From Glomus cerebriforme (Eukaryota > Glomeromycota > Glomeromycetes > Glomerales > Glomeraceae): 13,069 nt of DNA. Under the pieces are notes generated by a model. It had not been told where the DNA came from. It did no database searches and saw nothing but the letters and a program-made list of their open reading frames with translations. The stretch spans positions 38,238 to 51,306 of the forward strand of contig QKYT01000770.1 of the NCBI GenBank assembly GCA_003550305.1, in the 5' to 3' direction. Made by a program: the position numbers and the translations under genes. Positions 1-9,379 of this stretch are shown here, piece after piece. The first letter of the stretch is position 1; the number at the start of each line of letters is the position of its first letter.

Positions 1-580
1 TAGTAGTTTTACAAATCATACTCAGTTGTAGATCATTTCACATGACCATACAAAACTCAATATGTCAACCCTACTCTACAACTTTTCGTATCACTCGACG
101 TATAACGGGATGTTACATGTACATTTATTCATATAATAAATATAACTAATATAATTAATATAATTAATAAAATAAATTTAACTAGTCTAACAAATCTGAT
201 AATCATAAACTAATCTAAGTATCTAGTCTCACAACCATTAAATATATAAAATGAGAATTTTATTTTATCTTCATACAATTGCAATGATATAATTTGCCAA
301 AGTTTATTTGAAATTCAGAATTATCAGATAAAGATCTATATTATAGGATGCCATCAAAAAAAAAAATAGTTGCAAGCTAAAATATATAAAAAAATAAAGA
401 AAATTTGCTTATTAGATAAGAACAATACTATGCTACTATGGAAAAAGATTCTAGTTGATAAAAATGAGAGTGATATTGGTGCATCTAGCAGTACAAAGTA
501 TTGATAATCATACTCCCAGTTCACAATTAAAAAATTGATGTTCTGGTGAATATAATAACTTTAATTCTAAACCTAATTAA

Positions 581-648
581 TAAATGAGATCAAAATGAGC
601 ATAATGTAATAGAATTCTATTACATTATGCTCATTTTGATCTCATTTA
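581..648. repeat. Perfect 68-bp palindrome with no loop
   Basis: Two 34-base arms are exact reverse complements and meet without a spacer at the centre between 614 and 615, inside a GAATTC. The arm running inward begins TAAATGAGATCAAAATGAGC. Pairing stops at 580/649 (A against A). Such a sequence can form a cruciform or hairpin. It could be a real inverted duplication, the remnant of a foldback element, or a joining artefact in draft sequence. No gene overlaps it. Confidence 0.95.
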
Positions 649-1234
649 ACAAATAAATTATATTACTCACTCAATATTAACAGAAGTTTGATGCTGAAGA
701 TAATATTCATATAATGTTTTCATTAGATTAGAATTATTCCATTTATTGGGATGGTATTGTAGAATGCATAAATCATATAGCTTTTTTTTTGTAACTTGAT
801 CTTCCAACATGAATAATTGCATTTCTGAAAATTTTTACAAATTTTTTTGTCTTGATAAATATAAACATAACATTAGATGAACCCAAACTATAAATAAATA
901 TCTCATATTTATCAAATTGACATGAAAATGGAAAAAAATCAATATTATATAAAAGAATATCTATTATTTTTTTTATTATTCTACCTAACAATAATATGAC
1001 TAGAATATCTGGTTTTATTTTTGAAAAAATTTTGATAAGCCTTGGAATTTGCTTTAGTTACACTTATTTCTGTAACTGAAAAATCACCACTTTGACAATA
1101 ATATTCAGGTAATATTTAGTCAGAACTGGAAATTTGTATTGCTATATGAAATTTGCACCCATTCAAATATATGTTAGTTTTCTGGCTCACTTTAATCAGA
1201 AATCCTGGGTAAGTATGTGAATCTGAAATACTTA

Positions 1235-1460
1235 AAGATAGTCAACAGTCCTGAAAGATCACAGTCTTACCAGTCCTACACTATAAAAAGATGAAATGAT
1301 CTGTCTCAGTGTAAGACCTTGGGTTTTCAGTCTCAAATCATGTGATCAAAAACTAATAAGACCGTCAGTTCCACAGTCTTTTTAAGACTGATTAGTCTTT
1401 TAATTTTTTTATTTAAAAGGAAAAGTCTTCATACTACTCTAGGTGATAGTTGACCATCTT
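1235..1460. mobile_element. Candidate short inverted-repeat (MITE-like) element
   Basis: The left end AAGATAGTCAACAGTC (1235-1250) and the reverse complement of the right end, AAGATGGTCAACTATC (1445-1460), match at 13 of 16 positions. Both ends are bordered by TA (1233-1234 and 1461-1462), as expected for an element that duplicates TA. The 226-bp interior has no coding potential but repeats the short words AGTCT and AAGAC many times, including a small stem-loop at 1384-1399. The terminal match is short, so chance or strong decay cannot be excluded. Confidence 0.35.
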
Positions 1461-2427
1461 TAGAAACCTTGGTACTTTTCACCAATAACATGAAAAAGGT
1501 CTATAATGAAAGTTTTCTATGAGTGAATCAGAATAACATATACTTGAGACATGGTAGGCATCAGATTTTTACATTTTATTATGTTTTGTTATGAAATACT
1601 TGTATAGATTATCATTCACAATATTATTCTTAGGTTTTTTTTTTCATAATGTGATTTTAGTACTATGTTTACATAATTTACAGTTTTTTTAGTTCAAATA
1701 ATTACAAACATATTGAGATTGGTGAATCATAGTTTCTCCCAAATTTATATAATAATTTGCTGCCAATCTTAAATGGATTGCATCTTAATTATGTGAAAGG
1801 AAAGCCTTAAATTTTGTGAAAGAAATATATTCTTTAGAATTTTCAACAGAAGCCACCTGCAAATACTATCAGGTATATTTGATGAATTTTTTTTATTATT
1901 AAATATTAAATGTGAATGTTAAAATAAATAATTAGGAGTTTAAAGAAGCTACTAAAGGAAAAATATCTGGCCCTTTACTTTTTACCATCCACTATTTGCC
2001 ATTTTACAGTCATTTTTCTATTAGCTAATAATTTCATTTTAGTTTTTTATTTGTGGCTATCATCTCCATTCTCAGGTACATACAAATGAACAAAACTCAA
2101 TTACTCCTGTTTATAATTACGTTCTTCCCATTTCTTATCATCTAATATTTGCCCAATTTTATCAAATGCATTTTCCCTCTTAAAACTACAAAAATAAAAA
2201 GATCCACATGGAGAGTAATGCGTTATATGATCTTTGAAAATACTAACAAAAGCATTTTTACTACAGTGTAATGAAAAGGTTTATTCTCCAACTGCAGTGT
2301 AATTGTTCTTAAGTCACTTTTGTAGCTCTTTAATTATAGCATTTTACGTTTAACTTCTAATTATATAAGAATAATTAATTATGAACTATGTAAATACATT
2401 ATAAAAATGTACTATACTATTTCTATA

Positions 2428-4262
2428 TTAATAAAATCTATCTAAATTAATTAAAATATCTTGAATATCCGTTTGATGCCATATATCTCTCTGTTTATAA
2501 TCAGTCTCTATTAATTTACCCATCCATCTATCCATTAATTGTTAAACTATCACTTGTCTTTTGTATTTTTCTACCATTATATTATATTTGTCTTCTCCTT
2601 ATTTTGTATCAATTTTCATTTATCCAATCTTGTTAGTTCCCTTTTACATTTTATCATCATAACGTTGATTCCATATTTTCTCTCTAGCCTTTGTAGATAT
2701 GTTTTTTATTAATGATTCCATTTTCTGTTTTATTATCTTGTTTTTTCCATTTTGTATAGCTGTGTGAAAAATTTCTTTGATTATTTCATGATAAATGTAA
2801 TTTCCTTTCATATTATTTGATTTTTTAATAAGAATTTCAAATATACGATTTCTCCATTTATCTTCATTGATAATAAAATTTACTTTTCGTAATTCTTCTA
2901 TTTGTATATCTATTTCTTCTATAATTATATCTTGTCATTTTTATCACATTGCCATATGTGTGTTCATATTTCTGTTTCCAATTTACATCTTGAACATTTA
3001 TCATTATATATTTCTTTGTTTCTTCTTTTTATTTCTTTTATATTGTATGTTCTTTCTCTAGAATCTTTTGTTGATATTATTTCATTTTCTCCTTCTTCTT
3101 TGTTTAAAATATAATTTAATGTTTTTACCCAATCTATTTCTTTCTTGTTTAAATTTTTAATTATATTTTTATTTATCTTCAACAATAACTATTCCCCTAT
3201 ATATCTAAATTTATTTATTTTCTTTATTGTATCTCTTATTTTTGAATTAACAAGATTTCTTTTCCAATATAATCTATATGTATTCCACAGTAATGTCTCT
3301 TCTAATATATTAATATCTATTTTTTCATTCCTTATTCTATTATTATCAATATTTTTATATAGTAAAGATTTTTCTTTATTTTCTATTTCTTTTAGTATCC
3401 AAAATATCTTATTATTTTCTGTTATTTTTGTTAATCTTTCTATATAATTAATATCTTGAATTTTCCATTTTCTTTGATCCATAATATTATCTTTAACTTG
3501 TATTATTTTTTCTATAATTTTAAATATTTCACTTGCTTCTTTTGATTCAATAATAATTTTTTCATTTTCTCTTGCTATTAATCCTATTATAGTTAATATA
3601 ATTATTAGATTCCTTTCTTTATTTTTATCATTTATTTCAACTTCTATTATTTCCTTAATATTTCCTTTTTTTCTTTTACTTTATTTTATAACTATATTAT
3701 TAACTTCATTTTTACTTTGTTATATTATATATTGATTTTCTTTATTTTTGCTATTATAATATTTATCTAACAACTTATCTTTTATACAACTATTAATTAT
3801 TTTGAATTTATCACAAATTTTGTCAATTTCTATCATTTTTCCATTAATTTTTTCCATTTTCTCGATATCTTTCTTTTCAAACTCTTGTTCTAATTTTTCC
3901 CATTTTTCTTCACTTTTTTCTCTTAAGCTTTTTTTTCTTTTATTTGATTCTTTCTTAAAAGTTCTATATCACTATAAATTCCTTTTAATTTATTCTCTTT
4001 ATCATTTTTTGTTAATATTCTTTTCACTTCTAAATACCAATTTGGCATTTTTCCTTTTGCACTTCTATTATTTTCACTACATATTTGTTTCCACATTTTA
4101 ATTTTATTGTCTTCTGTAATAATATCTTCTATAAATTTGCTATCCATTGATTTTATACTTAATTTACTTTTCTTGTATTTTTCTTTATTTAATATCTAAA
4201 TCTTTCTTAAATTATTTTCTTCCAATAACTTTAAATTATTTATTATTATATCATCCATTCTA
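2428..4262 (-). other. ORF2 C-terminal region with CCHC zinc finger
   Basis: Past the insertion the protein resumes with MDDIIINNLKLLEENN. A TAG follows LRKI, and the frame then runs on through a tract with W-x-P-W-like spacing (KMWKQICSENNRSAKGKMPNW, near 4025-4110). A long Lys/Glu/Ile-rich part follows, interrupted by TAA codons after NQYII and NIVIK. The piece 2964-3185 leads to a C-terminal finger at 2946-2996 with Cys, Cys, His and Cys at finger positions 1, 4, 13 and 17; a TGA at 2964-2966 stands at a position where Trp is likely. Helical Lys-rich sequence with KIWNQRYDD, and after another shift MDRWMGKLIETDY, ends at TAA 2428-2430. C-terminal CCHC fingers are common in LINE ORF2 and help bind nucleic acid. 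Confidence 0.65.
2946..2996 (-). other. C-terminal CCHC finger of ORF2
   Basis: Seventeen codons read CSRCKLETEI, a TGA stop, then THIWQC, giving Cys-x2-Cys-x8-His-x3-Cys. This fits the C-terminal zinc finger of many LINE ORF2 proteins. The internal TGA (2964-2966) is one base from TGG, and Trp is my expectation from similar proteins of the form ET-W-H-W-C. Confidence 0.7.
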
Positions 4263-5300
4263 GAGATATGCTCTGAAATCTGGTCAATCCGGATATCCGG
4301 TCATCCATTCGAAAATTGATTGATTCAGATTGATCCGTTTATACCACCGAATTGACCGGATAGTTCAACAAATATCTGGTCAATCTGATGATTCACCAGA
4401 TTCATCAGATCCACTGAATTTTTTTATAAAACTTTACATACTGTAATTGAAGATGGAAAAGTCCCTCCTACAAAAAGAATTATAATGAAAAAAACTACCT
4501 CCCTACCCTCTTTATCATTTATCTCCAGGAGCAAGCCGAAGAGTTTGTTCCTACAAAAAAAGAAAAGAAAAATAAACGTTAATAAACGTTCTTATATAAT
4601 AAAATAAAAAAAAAACACCCCCTCCGCCCCCATTTATCCCATTTACCTTATTTACCTTCAGGAGCNGANCCGAAGAGTTCGTTCCTACAAAAAAGAAAAA
4701 AAAATGAACGTTAATAAACGTTCTTGTATAATAAAATAAAAAAAATACCTCCCCTCTCCATCCCCTTTTACCCTATTTACCTTCAGGAGTCAAGCAAAGA
4801 GTTCGTTCCTATAAAAAAAGAAAAAAAAAAGAATGTTAATAAACGTTCTTGTATAATAAATTAAAAAAAATACCTCCCTTCTCCACCCCCCTTTACCCTA
4901 TTTATCTTTAGGAGTCAAGCCAAAGAGTTCGTTCCTATAAAAAAGAAAAAAAAAGAACGTTAACAACGTTCTTGTATTAAAGTTTAATAAACCCCTTCAA
5001 TTACCTCCAGGAGCTGAGCCGAAGAGTTTGTTCCTATAAAAAGAATAAAAAAGAACATTAATAAACGTTCTTATGTATTAAAATAAAAAAAAATCCAAAA
5101 AAAATAAAAAAAAATACTGGATTTGACCAGATTATCTGATCAATCTGGTCAATCCAGTCATCTGTGTAATATCTGATCAATCCGGTGTTATCCAATGGAT
5201 CCATCCGGATTATTCAAAATCCATTCATTCCTTAATCCAGATTATCCAATCCATTCAAAAATGGATGACGGATTGAACGGATTTCACCAGAGCATACCTC
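4263..5300. mobile_element. TA-flanked inverted-repeat element with internal tandem repeats
   Basis: The left end GAGATATGCTCTG and the reverse complement of the right end, GAGGTATGCTCTG, differ at one base and are each bordered by TA (4261-4262 and 5301-5302), the pattern of a TA-duplicating DNA transposon. The flanking bases also form CTAG on both sides, so the exact border could be a base or two further out. LINE coding sequence resumes within a few bases on both sides. The two subterminal regions (4263-4435 and 5115-5300) are packed with variants of TCTGGTCAATC and ATCCGG in both orientations, resembling arrays of transposase binding sites. No coding frame is present, so it is non-autonomous. 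The centre is a tandem repeat, listed separately. Confidence 0.75.
4490..5099. repeat. Five-copy tandem repeat inside the TA-flanked element
   Basis: The marker AGGAGC/T followed by a GAAGAGTT-GTTCCTA core recurs at 4527, 4660, 4785, 4910 and 5009, giving periods of 133, 125, 125 and 99 bases. Each unit runs from a pyrimidine-rich CCTCC-CCC-TTACC tract, through the marker and an A-rich block, to a stem-loop of the form GAACGTT-AATA-AACGTTC (best copy 4706-4723), then more A-rich sequence. Copies differ by scattered substitutions and small indels, and two N bases fall at 4666 and 4669. The conserved stem-loop in all five copies is notable; the repeat has no coding potential. Confidence 0.9.
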
Positions 5301-5302
5301 TA

Positions 5303-5683
5303 GTCTGTTCATTTATTTATTATCTATATTTTCTAAAACACATCCTATCAACATTTCATTTTGATTAATTTGATCTAATCTTATTTTCATGCTTATACCT
5401 ATTTCACCATTGTTATTTAATTTGTATAATAAGGTATTCGTGTGATGTTCTATTTGTAAATCATATATATTTGTTACATTTAAGAATATATCTCCATATA
5501 AAATTGAATCAGATGTTGCAATTGATAGATTCGCCTTATTTTTAACTTTTTTATAGGTTACATTAGAGTTTTACATTCATTTTTTGATAAGATTGTCATT
5601 TGCATTTGATATTCTATCACTGGAACTAATACTCTGTTCCACATATATATTATCTGTTTATCCGTTAATTTTTTCCATCTCAT
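5303..5683 (-). other. ORF2 thumb and post-RT region, before the insertion
   Basis: The frame continues past a TAA as MRWKKLTDKQIIYMWNRVL and PVIEYQMQMTILSKNE, then shifts to KKVKNKANLSIATSDSILYG and NNNGEIGISMKIRLDQIN. The pattern LT-KQI-Y-NRV--P-IEY is what I recall from the post-catalytic part of Rhizophagus-type LINE proteins, from memory. The frame hits a TAA after ENIDNK, close to the TA that borders the 4263-5300 element. Confidence 0.65.
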
Positions 5684-6660
5684 TTATCTTGCTACTGTTG
5701 TAATTATTTTTTTAATTTTTATTTTACCTGCTTCTTTTGATAATTTATTATTAATGTAGATCCCTAAATATCTGATACCTTCTTTGCTATCGTTCGCTTT
5801 GATTATTTGGTTGTTAATTTCTATTTTATCACTTTTCACATTCATGTTCAGTAACTCAAACTTTTTTGGATTTGCCTTTATATCACTCATCTGATAAAAA
5901 CTGTTACAAATCTTATATAAAATTTTTAAGTTACTTTCATTATTCGCCACTATATTTGTGTCATCCATGAAGGCTAAATGATTTGATATAAAATCTTAAC
6001 CATCTTCTATTTTCCCATATGTTCCTCTTCCATTTTCTCTTGTCATTTTATACCTTAATTATTTGTATTTATTTAATTCATATAATAAAGGATCTAAGAA
6101 AATTCTCCAAAGTATAGGAGACCACATCTCACCCTAATCTATTTCATCTTACATTATCATTTACTATTACTTTGTTGAATCTATTTTCATTGATATCTAT
6201 TATCAGATTAATTATCACTTCCGGTATTTTTATTCTTAGAGTTTTTTCCAATAGACTATTGTTCACTGAGTCATATGCTTTGCTTATATCCATAAACAAA
6301 ACCTATATTTCTTTCTTTTTATCTTTTGCCTCTTGCAACATGTTATACAGCATATGAATTGGTTCTAATGTACTATCTCCCTTTAATGCTGCATAATTAT
6401 TGCCTTTTAATATTTAGTATTCTTTACATATGTCCGTTAATCTATTTGTAATAATTTTGTTAAATAGTTTCCTTATTGTTTCAATTAATGTGATTGGTCT
6501 AGTTAATTTTAAATCGCCATTCCATTCTTTTTTTTTTGGTATTGGAAAAATAAGTCCTTCCTTTCATGATATAGAATATTTGCCTTTCCATAATATTTCG
6601 TTATATATTAATAATTTTTTTAACTCTATATCACTATTCTTCCATTATCCCAGTTATTCC
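5684..6660 (-). other. Reverse transcriptase domain of ORF2
   Basis: After NKALGITGI the reading moves to another frame with [12 protein letters not shown] (a TGA at 6564-6566 stands where Trp is usual). After a shift in the adjacent A-run it continues [20 protein letters not shown]. Motif A is LFMDISKAYDSVN, with the first catalytic Asp. A frameshift leads to GEMWSPILWRIFLDPLL, the usual QGE-SPLLW region. The catalytic box is AFMDD near 5955-5975. It is followed by NPKKFELLNMN and RYLGIYINNKL, as expected for later RT motifs and the thumb. Both catalytic regions are preserved, but in-frame stops and at least two frameshifts make the domain non-functional. The LINE RT assignment is secure. 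Confidence 0.9.
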
Positions 6661-7627
6661 TAGTGCTTTGTTGTTTGCTGAATTTCCTATTATCTCATTG
6701 ACTTCTTCTATTGTGATATCTTTCGTTATATTATTGTACCATTCTTCTTTTATTTCCTCAATTGGTTTGTATTGTTCTTCCCATTCTTTTTCCAGATCAC
6801 TATTTATAATTTTCTTTCTTATCCATTCCTGATAATGATTTCTTACCTTTTCTAATATTTTTTTCTCATTCATTATTATTCTATATTTGTGCTCTTTTTC
6901 TTTGATAATTATTCTATTGAACTCTAATTTCTTCATTTGTTTCTTCCATAATATGCTTTTAATCATTTTTTTTGGATCTTTTTCTAAATTAATTTCTCTC
7001 CTTCTGATTGCATTGTTTATTTCTTTGTGTTCATTTTTTATTCTCGCTTCAATTAGTTTTTTCTTTATTAGTTTCTTAATTTTATTAATCTTTTCTATCG
7101 CTTTTAAATTATAATTTCTATTTGTTACTATTTTGATTATATCTGGTACTTTATTATTAAATCTGTCTATTTCCTCATTTATTTCATTTAGTTCTTCTGT
7201 TTCTATTCTCTTTTTATCTTTAAATTTCTTATATATTTTTTTCACCTTCCTACAAATTTTAATTATTCCTCTTTGGTAATTAATCCATTCTCTTATTTCT
7301 TTAGGTATCATTTTTCCTTTATTATTTATCATAATCTCTTTTTTAGGTAGACTATCATCTCTCGCTTTTATTAATATATTCTCTATTGTGTTTGTTAATT
7401 CCTCTATATTCAATTCCTCATTGTCATATTCTTTCTTTATTTTTTTCATTTCTTCTTTAGTGTACTTTCTATATTTTTTCCAGTTTTTATCTGTTATATT
7501 TTGAGTATCTACTATCATTTTTTTCTTTGATTTCTCCCATTGTTGTTTCCTTTCTTTATTTTTAAATATTTTAATTATCAATATTTTATGATCACTATTT
7601 GTAAATTTTGTACTATCTTTTAATTTA
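6634..7627 (-). other. ORF2: end of EEP domain and connector to RT
   Basis: Right after the TA-flanked insertion the frame reads KLKDSTKFTNSDHKILIIKI; S-D-H at 7588-7596 is the last EEP catalytic motif. The longest open stretch of the window (6634-7581) follows. Its first codon is TTG inside the frame, not a true start. It encodes a very Lys/Glu/Ile-rich helical connector, typical between EEP and RT in LINEs. It ends with ITIEEVNEIIGNSANNKALGITGI, the conserved entry to the RT fingers, where a Pro is usual in place of Leu (NKA-P-G). A TAG ends the frame and the RT continues after a frameshift. Confidence 0.8.
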
Positions 7628-7664
7628 TCACCATTTTCAAAATGGTGTATGCAGTGTCGATCAT
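7628..7664 (+). repeat. Left terminal inverted repeat of the 1011-bp element
   Basis: It starts TCACCATTTTCAAAATGGT and ends GATCAT. It pairs with 8602-8638 at 34 of 37 positions. TA lies immediately outside at 7626-7627. Confidence 0.9.
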
Positions 7665-8601
7665 CTGATTAAAAAAAACCCCAAATTTTTGCCGAATATT
7701 TTGAACTTGCCAATTTAAAGTGTTCTACTTTTGTGATTATTATGATTTCCCAGTAGTATTTGTGTTAGTATATTTGTTCACAGCTTCTTCTTGAGTTTTA
7801 TGTTAGGTTATTATGTACTATTTGAAGTTTCATTTGCTTAAAGTTTGAGATTACTGTGATTACTGGTGATTATTGGTGATTATCGGTCTTTCTTTTAGAT
7901 TCTAAGTTTCAGTTGCTTTTTTTTTAATTTTTAATGGTGAATAACTGTTTTCCTCTTGATATAACAGGTATAATAAGAAAAAAAACATGCCACACTAGTA
8001 TTGGTATCAGGGTTTTGTGAGTAAATTTCAAATTTTTTAGATATTATAGATTTATTGTTATTTAACATAATTTTAACACTTTGGTAAATTAAACTGGTTC
8101 CAAAAAACTATGTAGAAGTTGTTATAATTTTTAAAATCAAAAATTTAATGAATATTAGTAAAACTATTGGTATTTTGCATAACAATACTAACTATAGATT
8201 TTATTTTTAATACAGATATTTTATAAACTACTTCAATAAAACTAAACTGGTTTTGAAATTAAACAAAGTGTTTTGTAATTATTGTATGTATAAAAATATT
8301 TTAAGATTTTAAATTTTATTAAATTAGTGGTTATATTTGAGTCTTGAGTATGATATTAATGCTATCTACTTCTTTTTTATTTAGAGATCTCAGAGAAAAA
8401 AAATTTTTAATTTGATATTTTAAAGACTAGAAGTTTGATATAGTTTAATTTAAAGTTGTAAAAAAATGAGAATTTTATAAAAATATTCACGTGTAAAAAT
8501 TTTAATTATTAAATATCATGTGATTATCACAATATCTCATTGACCCAATTTATTTGTTGATCATCTGACTGGTATTCTTAATGGGTATTCGAATTTTATG
8601 C

Positions 8602-8638
8602 ATGATCAACACTACATATACCATTTTGAAAATGGTGA
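8602..8638 (-). repeat. Right terminal inverted repeat of the 1011-bp element
   Basis: On the minus strand it starts TCACCATTTTCAAAATGGT, like the left end, and differs from it by one G/A and two C/T changes. TA lies immediately outside at 8639-8640. Confidence 0.9.
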
Positions 8639-9262
8639 TAAACTCTAATATTTTATTTTTTAAATTTTGAATTGCTAATATATAATCTATTCTAGCTTTA
8701 CGATTTTCACTAATCCACGTATGTTCTAATTCTTCATAATTTTGAAATATCACTTCTTGTATATCTGTATATCTTTTGCTCTTTAATTGATCTACTAACG
8801 TTTGTTAGATTTTTTTAGTTGTTTTTTTATTCTTCAGTTTATCCATATTTTCATTTAAATTACCCATGATTATTATTTGCTTAATTATTTTTTAATTTTA
8901 TTTTCACTATTTTGATTATTATTCAGTTTGTATACTTGTATTATGATCATGTTTCTATTTTTCTCATTGTTAAATATTAATTCTGCTTTTATAAGTTGAC
9001 CTTGAATTTTTTCTATATTTCTAATATTTTTCTTTAACTGTTTCTTAATAAGTAGTGCTATTCCTTCTTTTGTATTTTCTTCATGACTAGATGTTATTAT
9101 AGTATATTGATCATTGATTTCCTTTAATTTGTAACATTCATTTCTAATTATTAGTTTCATTTCTGATAAACCAATTATGTTCCATTTACCCTTTTTCTCT
9201 CTTATATATTCTATTATGTAATTACTTTTTTTTGGATCGTTCATTTCTCTTACATTATGCAT
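8639..9262 (-). other. EEP endonuclease domain of ORF2, N-terminal part
   Basis: The frame 8885-9262 begins MHNVREMNDPKKSNYIIEY, matching the EEP opening with its catalytic Asn. It continues with IIGLSEMKL, where the Glu is the metal ligand, and KEGIALLIKKQL. After a break near 8885 comes IIIMGNLNEN, the position of the usual GD-N motif, here with Asn in place of the catalytic Asp. A TAA follows KKTTKKI. The frame 8639-8753 carries HTWISENRKARIDYI, which holds the conserved R-I-D-Y motif. The first codon of that frame is GTG inside a continuing reading frame, so it is not a gene start. The domain is then cut by the 7628-8638 element. Confidence 0.8.
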
Positions 9263-9319
9263 TCTATTATTAATGTGTCATTACTATGATCCGTTATCTT
9301 AATTCTTTTTAATTTGTTG

Positions 9320-9334
9320 GTCATTATCTCTAAA
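9320..9334 (+). repeat. Target-site duplication, copy at the poly(A) end
   Basis: GTCATTATCTCTAAA is identical to 10170-10184. One extra A (9335) separates it from the poly-T run. Confidence 0.93.
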
Positions 9335-9335
9335 A

Positions 9336-9351
9336 TTTTTTTTTTTTTTTT
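9336..9351 (-). other. Poly(A) tail of the retroposed element (poly-T on plus strand)
   Basis: Sixteen uninterrupted T on the plus strand form the 3' end of the minus-strand insert, directly beside the target-site duplication. Confidence 0.93.
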
Positions 9352-9373
9352 GAAGATGCACTGTATCATGAAC

Positions 9374-9379
9374 TTTATT
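9374..9379 (-). promoter_or_regulatory. Polyadenylation signal AATAAA of the retroposed element
   Basis: TTTATT on the plus strand reads AATAAA on the minus strand, 22 bases before the poly(A) run, the usual spacing. It suggests that the source RNA was a polymerase II transcript with normal 3' processing. Confidence 0.7.

Larger units (their letters stand above)
1..2427. other. AT-rich non-coding flank
   Basis: I see no supportable gene here. The only open frame of any size (about 773-991, minus) is rich in Phe, Ile and Lys, has no recognisable motif, and sits in poly-T/poly-A rich sequence, so it looks like chance. The stretch contains a perfect 68-bp palindrome at 581-648 and a candidate inverted-repeat element at 1235-1460, listed separately. 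The part next to 2427 should include the 3' untranslated end of the minus-strand LINE, but I found neither a poly(A) tail nor a target-site duplication to mark its edge. A minus-strand AATAAA at 2280-2285 is a possible but unproven polyadenylation signal. Confidence 0.6.
7628..8638. mobile_element. 1011-bp TA-flanked inverted-repeat (MITE-like) DNA element
   Basis: Terminal inverted repeats of 37 bases (7628-7664 and 8602-8638) share 34 positions, and the three differences are all transitions. Each begins TCACCATTTTCAAAATGGT, itself containing a 17-bp palindrome. TA borders both ends (7626-7627 and 8639-8640). Removing the element and one TA joins the LINE frame as ILEF-KLKDSTKFTNSDH, in phase, strong proof that these are the true edges. 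A second word, GATCATCTGA, occurs just inside both ends in the same orientation (7649-7658 and 8559-8568). The interior is AT-rich with no coding frame, so it needs a transposase supplied elsewhere. A Tc1/mariner-like source is inferred only from the TA target. Confidence 0.88.
2428..9262 (-). pseudogene. LINE ORF2 polyprotein (EEP endonuclease, reverse transcriptase, CCHC finger), broken
   Basis: The first ATG (9260-9262) opens directly into the EEP domain and overlaps the ORF1 stop by 13 bases. ORF2 proteins nick the target DNA and reverse transcribe the element RNA from the nick. Domain order on the minus strand: EEP (9262-8639 and 7627-7588), connector (about 7587-6660), RT (about 6660-5690), thumb and C-terminal region (5690-2428) with a CCHC finger (2946-2996). 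Two 1-kb elements interrupt it. In-frame stops include TAA after KKTTKKI in the EEP part, TGA at 6564-6566 and TGA at 2964-2966. Frameshifts include one at the A-run just before EWNGDLKL and one before GEMWSPILWRIF. Several apparent starts inside it are non-ATG codons within a continuous frame, so I treat all pieces as one gene. The last frame ends at TAA 2428-2430. Confidence 0.85.

Noticed and set aside
24..83. Inverted 9-mers AGTTGTAGA / TCTACAACT near the left edge
   Set aside because: Very short arms with a loop of over 40 bases and no flanking duplication; could be chance or a truncated element beyond the window.
773..991. Minus-strand 72-codon open frame
   Set aside because: Low-complexity Phe/Ile/Lys sequence in AT-rich DNA, no motif, no neighbouring remnant in the same frame; consistent with chance.
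2275..2300. AATAAA on the minus strand as the LINE 3' end
   Set aside because: The hexamer is expected by chance in such AT-rich sequence, and no poly(A) run or target duplication follows it.
2867..4101. Plus-strand open frames rich in Phe, Ser, Ile and Leu that look like membrane proteins
   Set aside because: They are antisense shadows of the Lys/Glu/Asn-rich ORF2 C-terminal region on the minus strand. The same applies to plus-strand frames at 6172-7114, 10205-11160 and 11824-12348.
4490..5099. CRISPR-like array
   Set aside because: Units are about 100-133 bp of near-continuous similarity, with no short conserved repeat alternating with unique spacers, and they lie inside a eukaryotic transposon.
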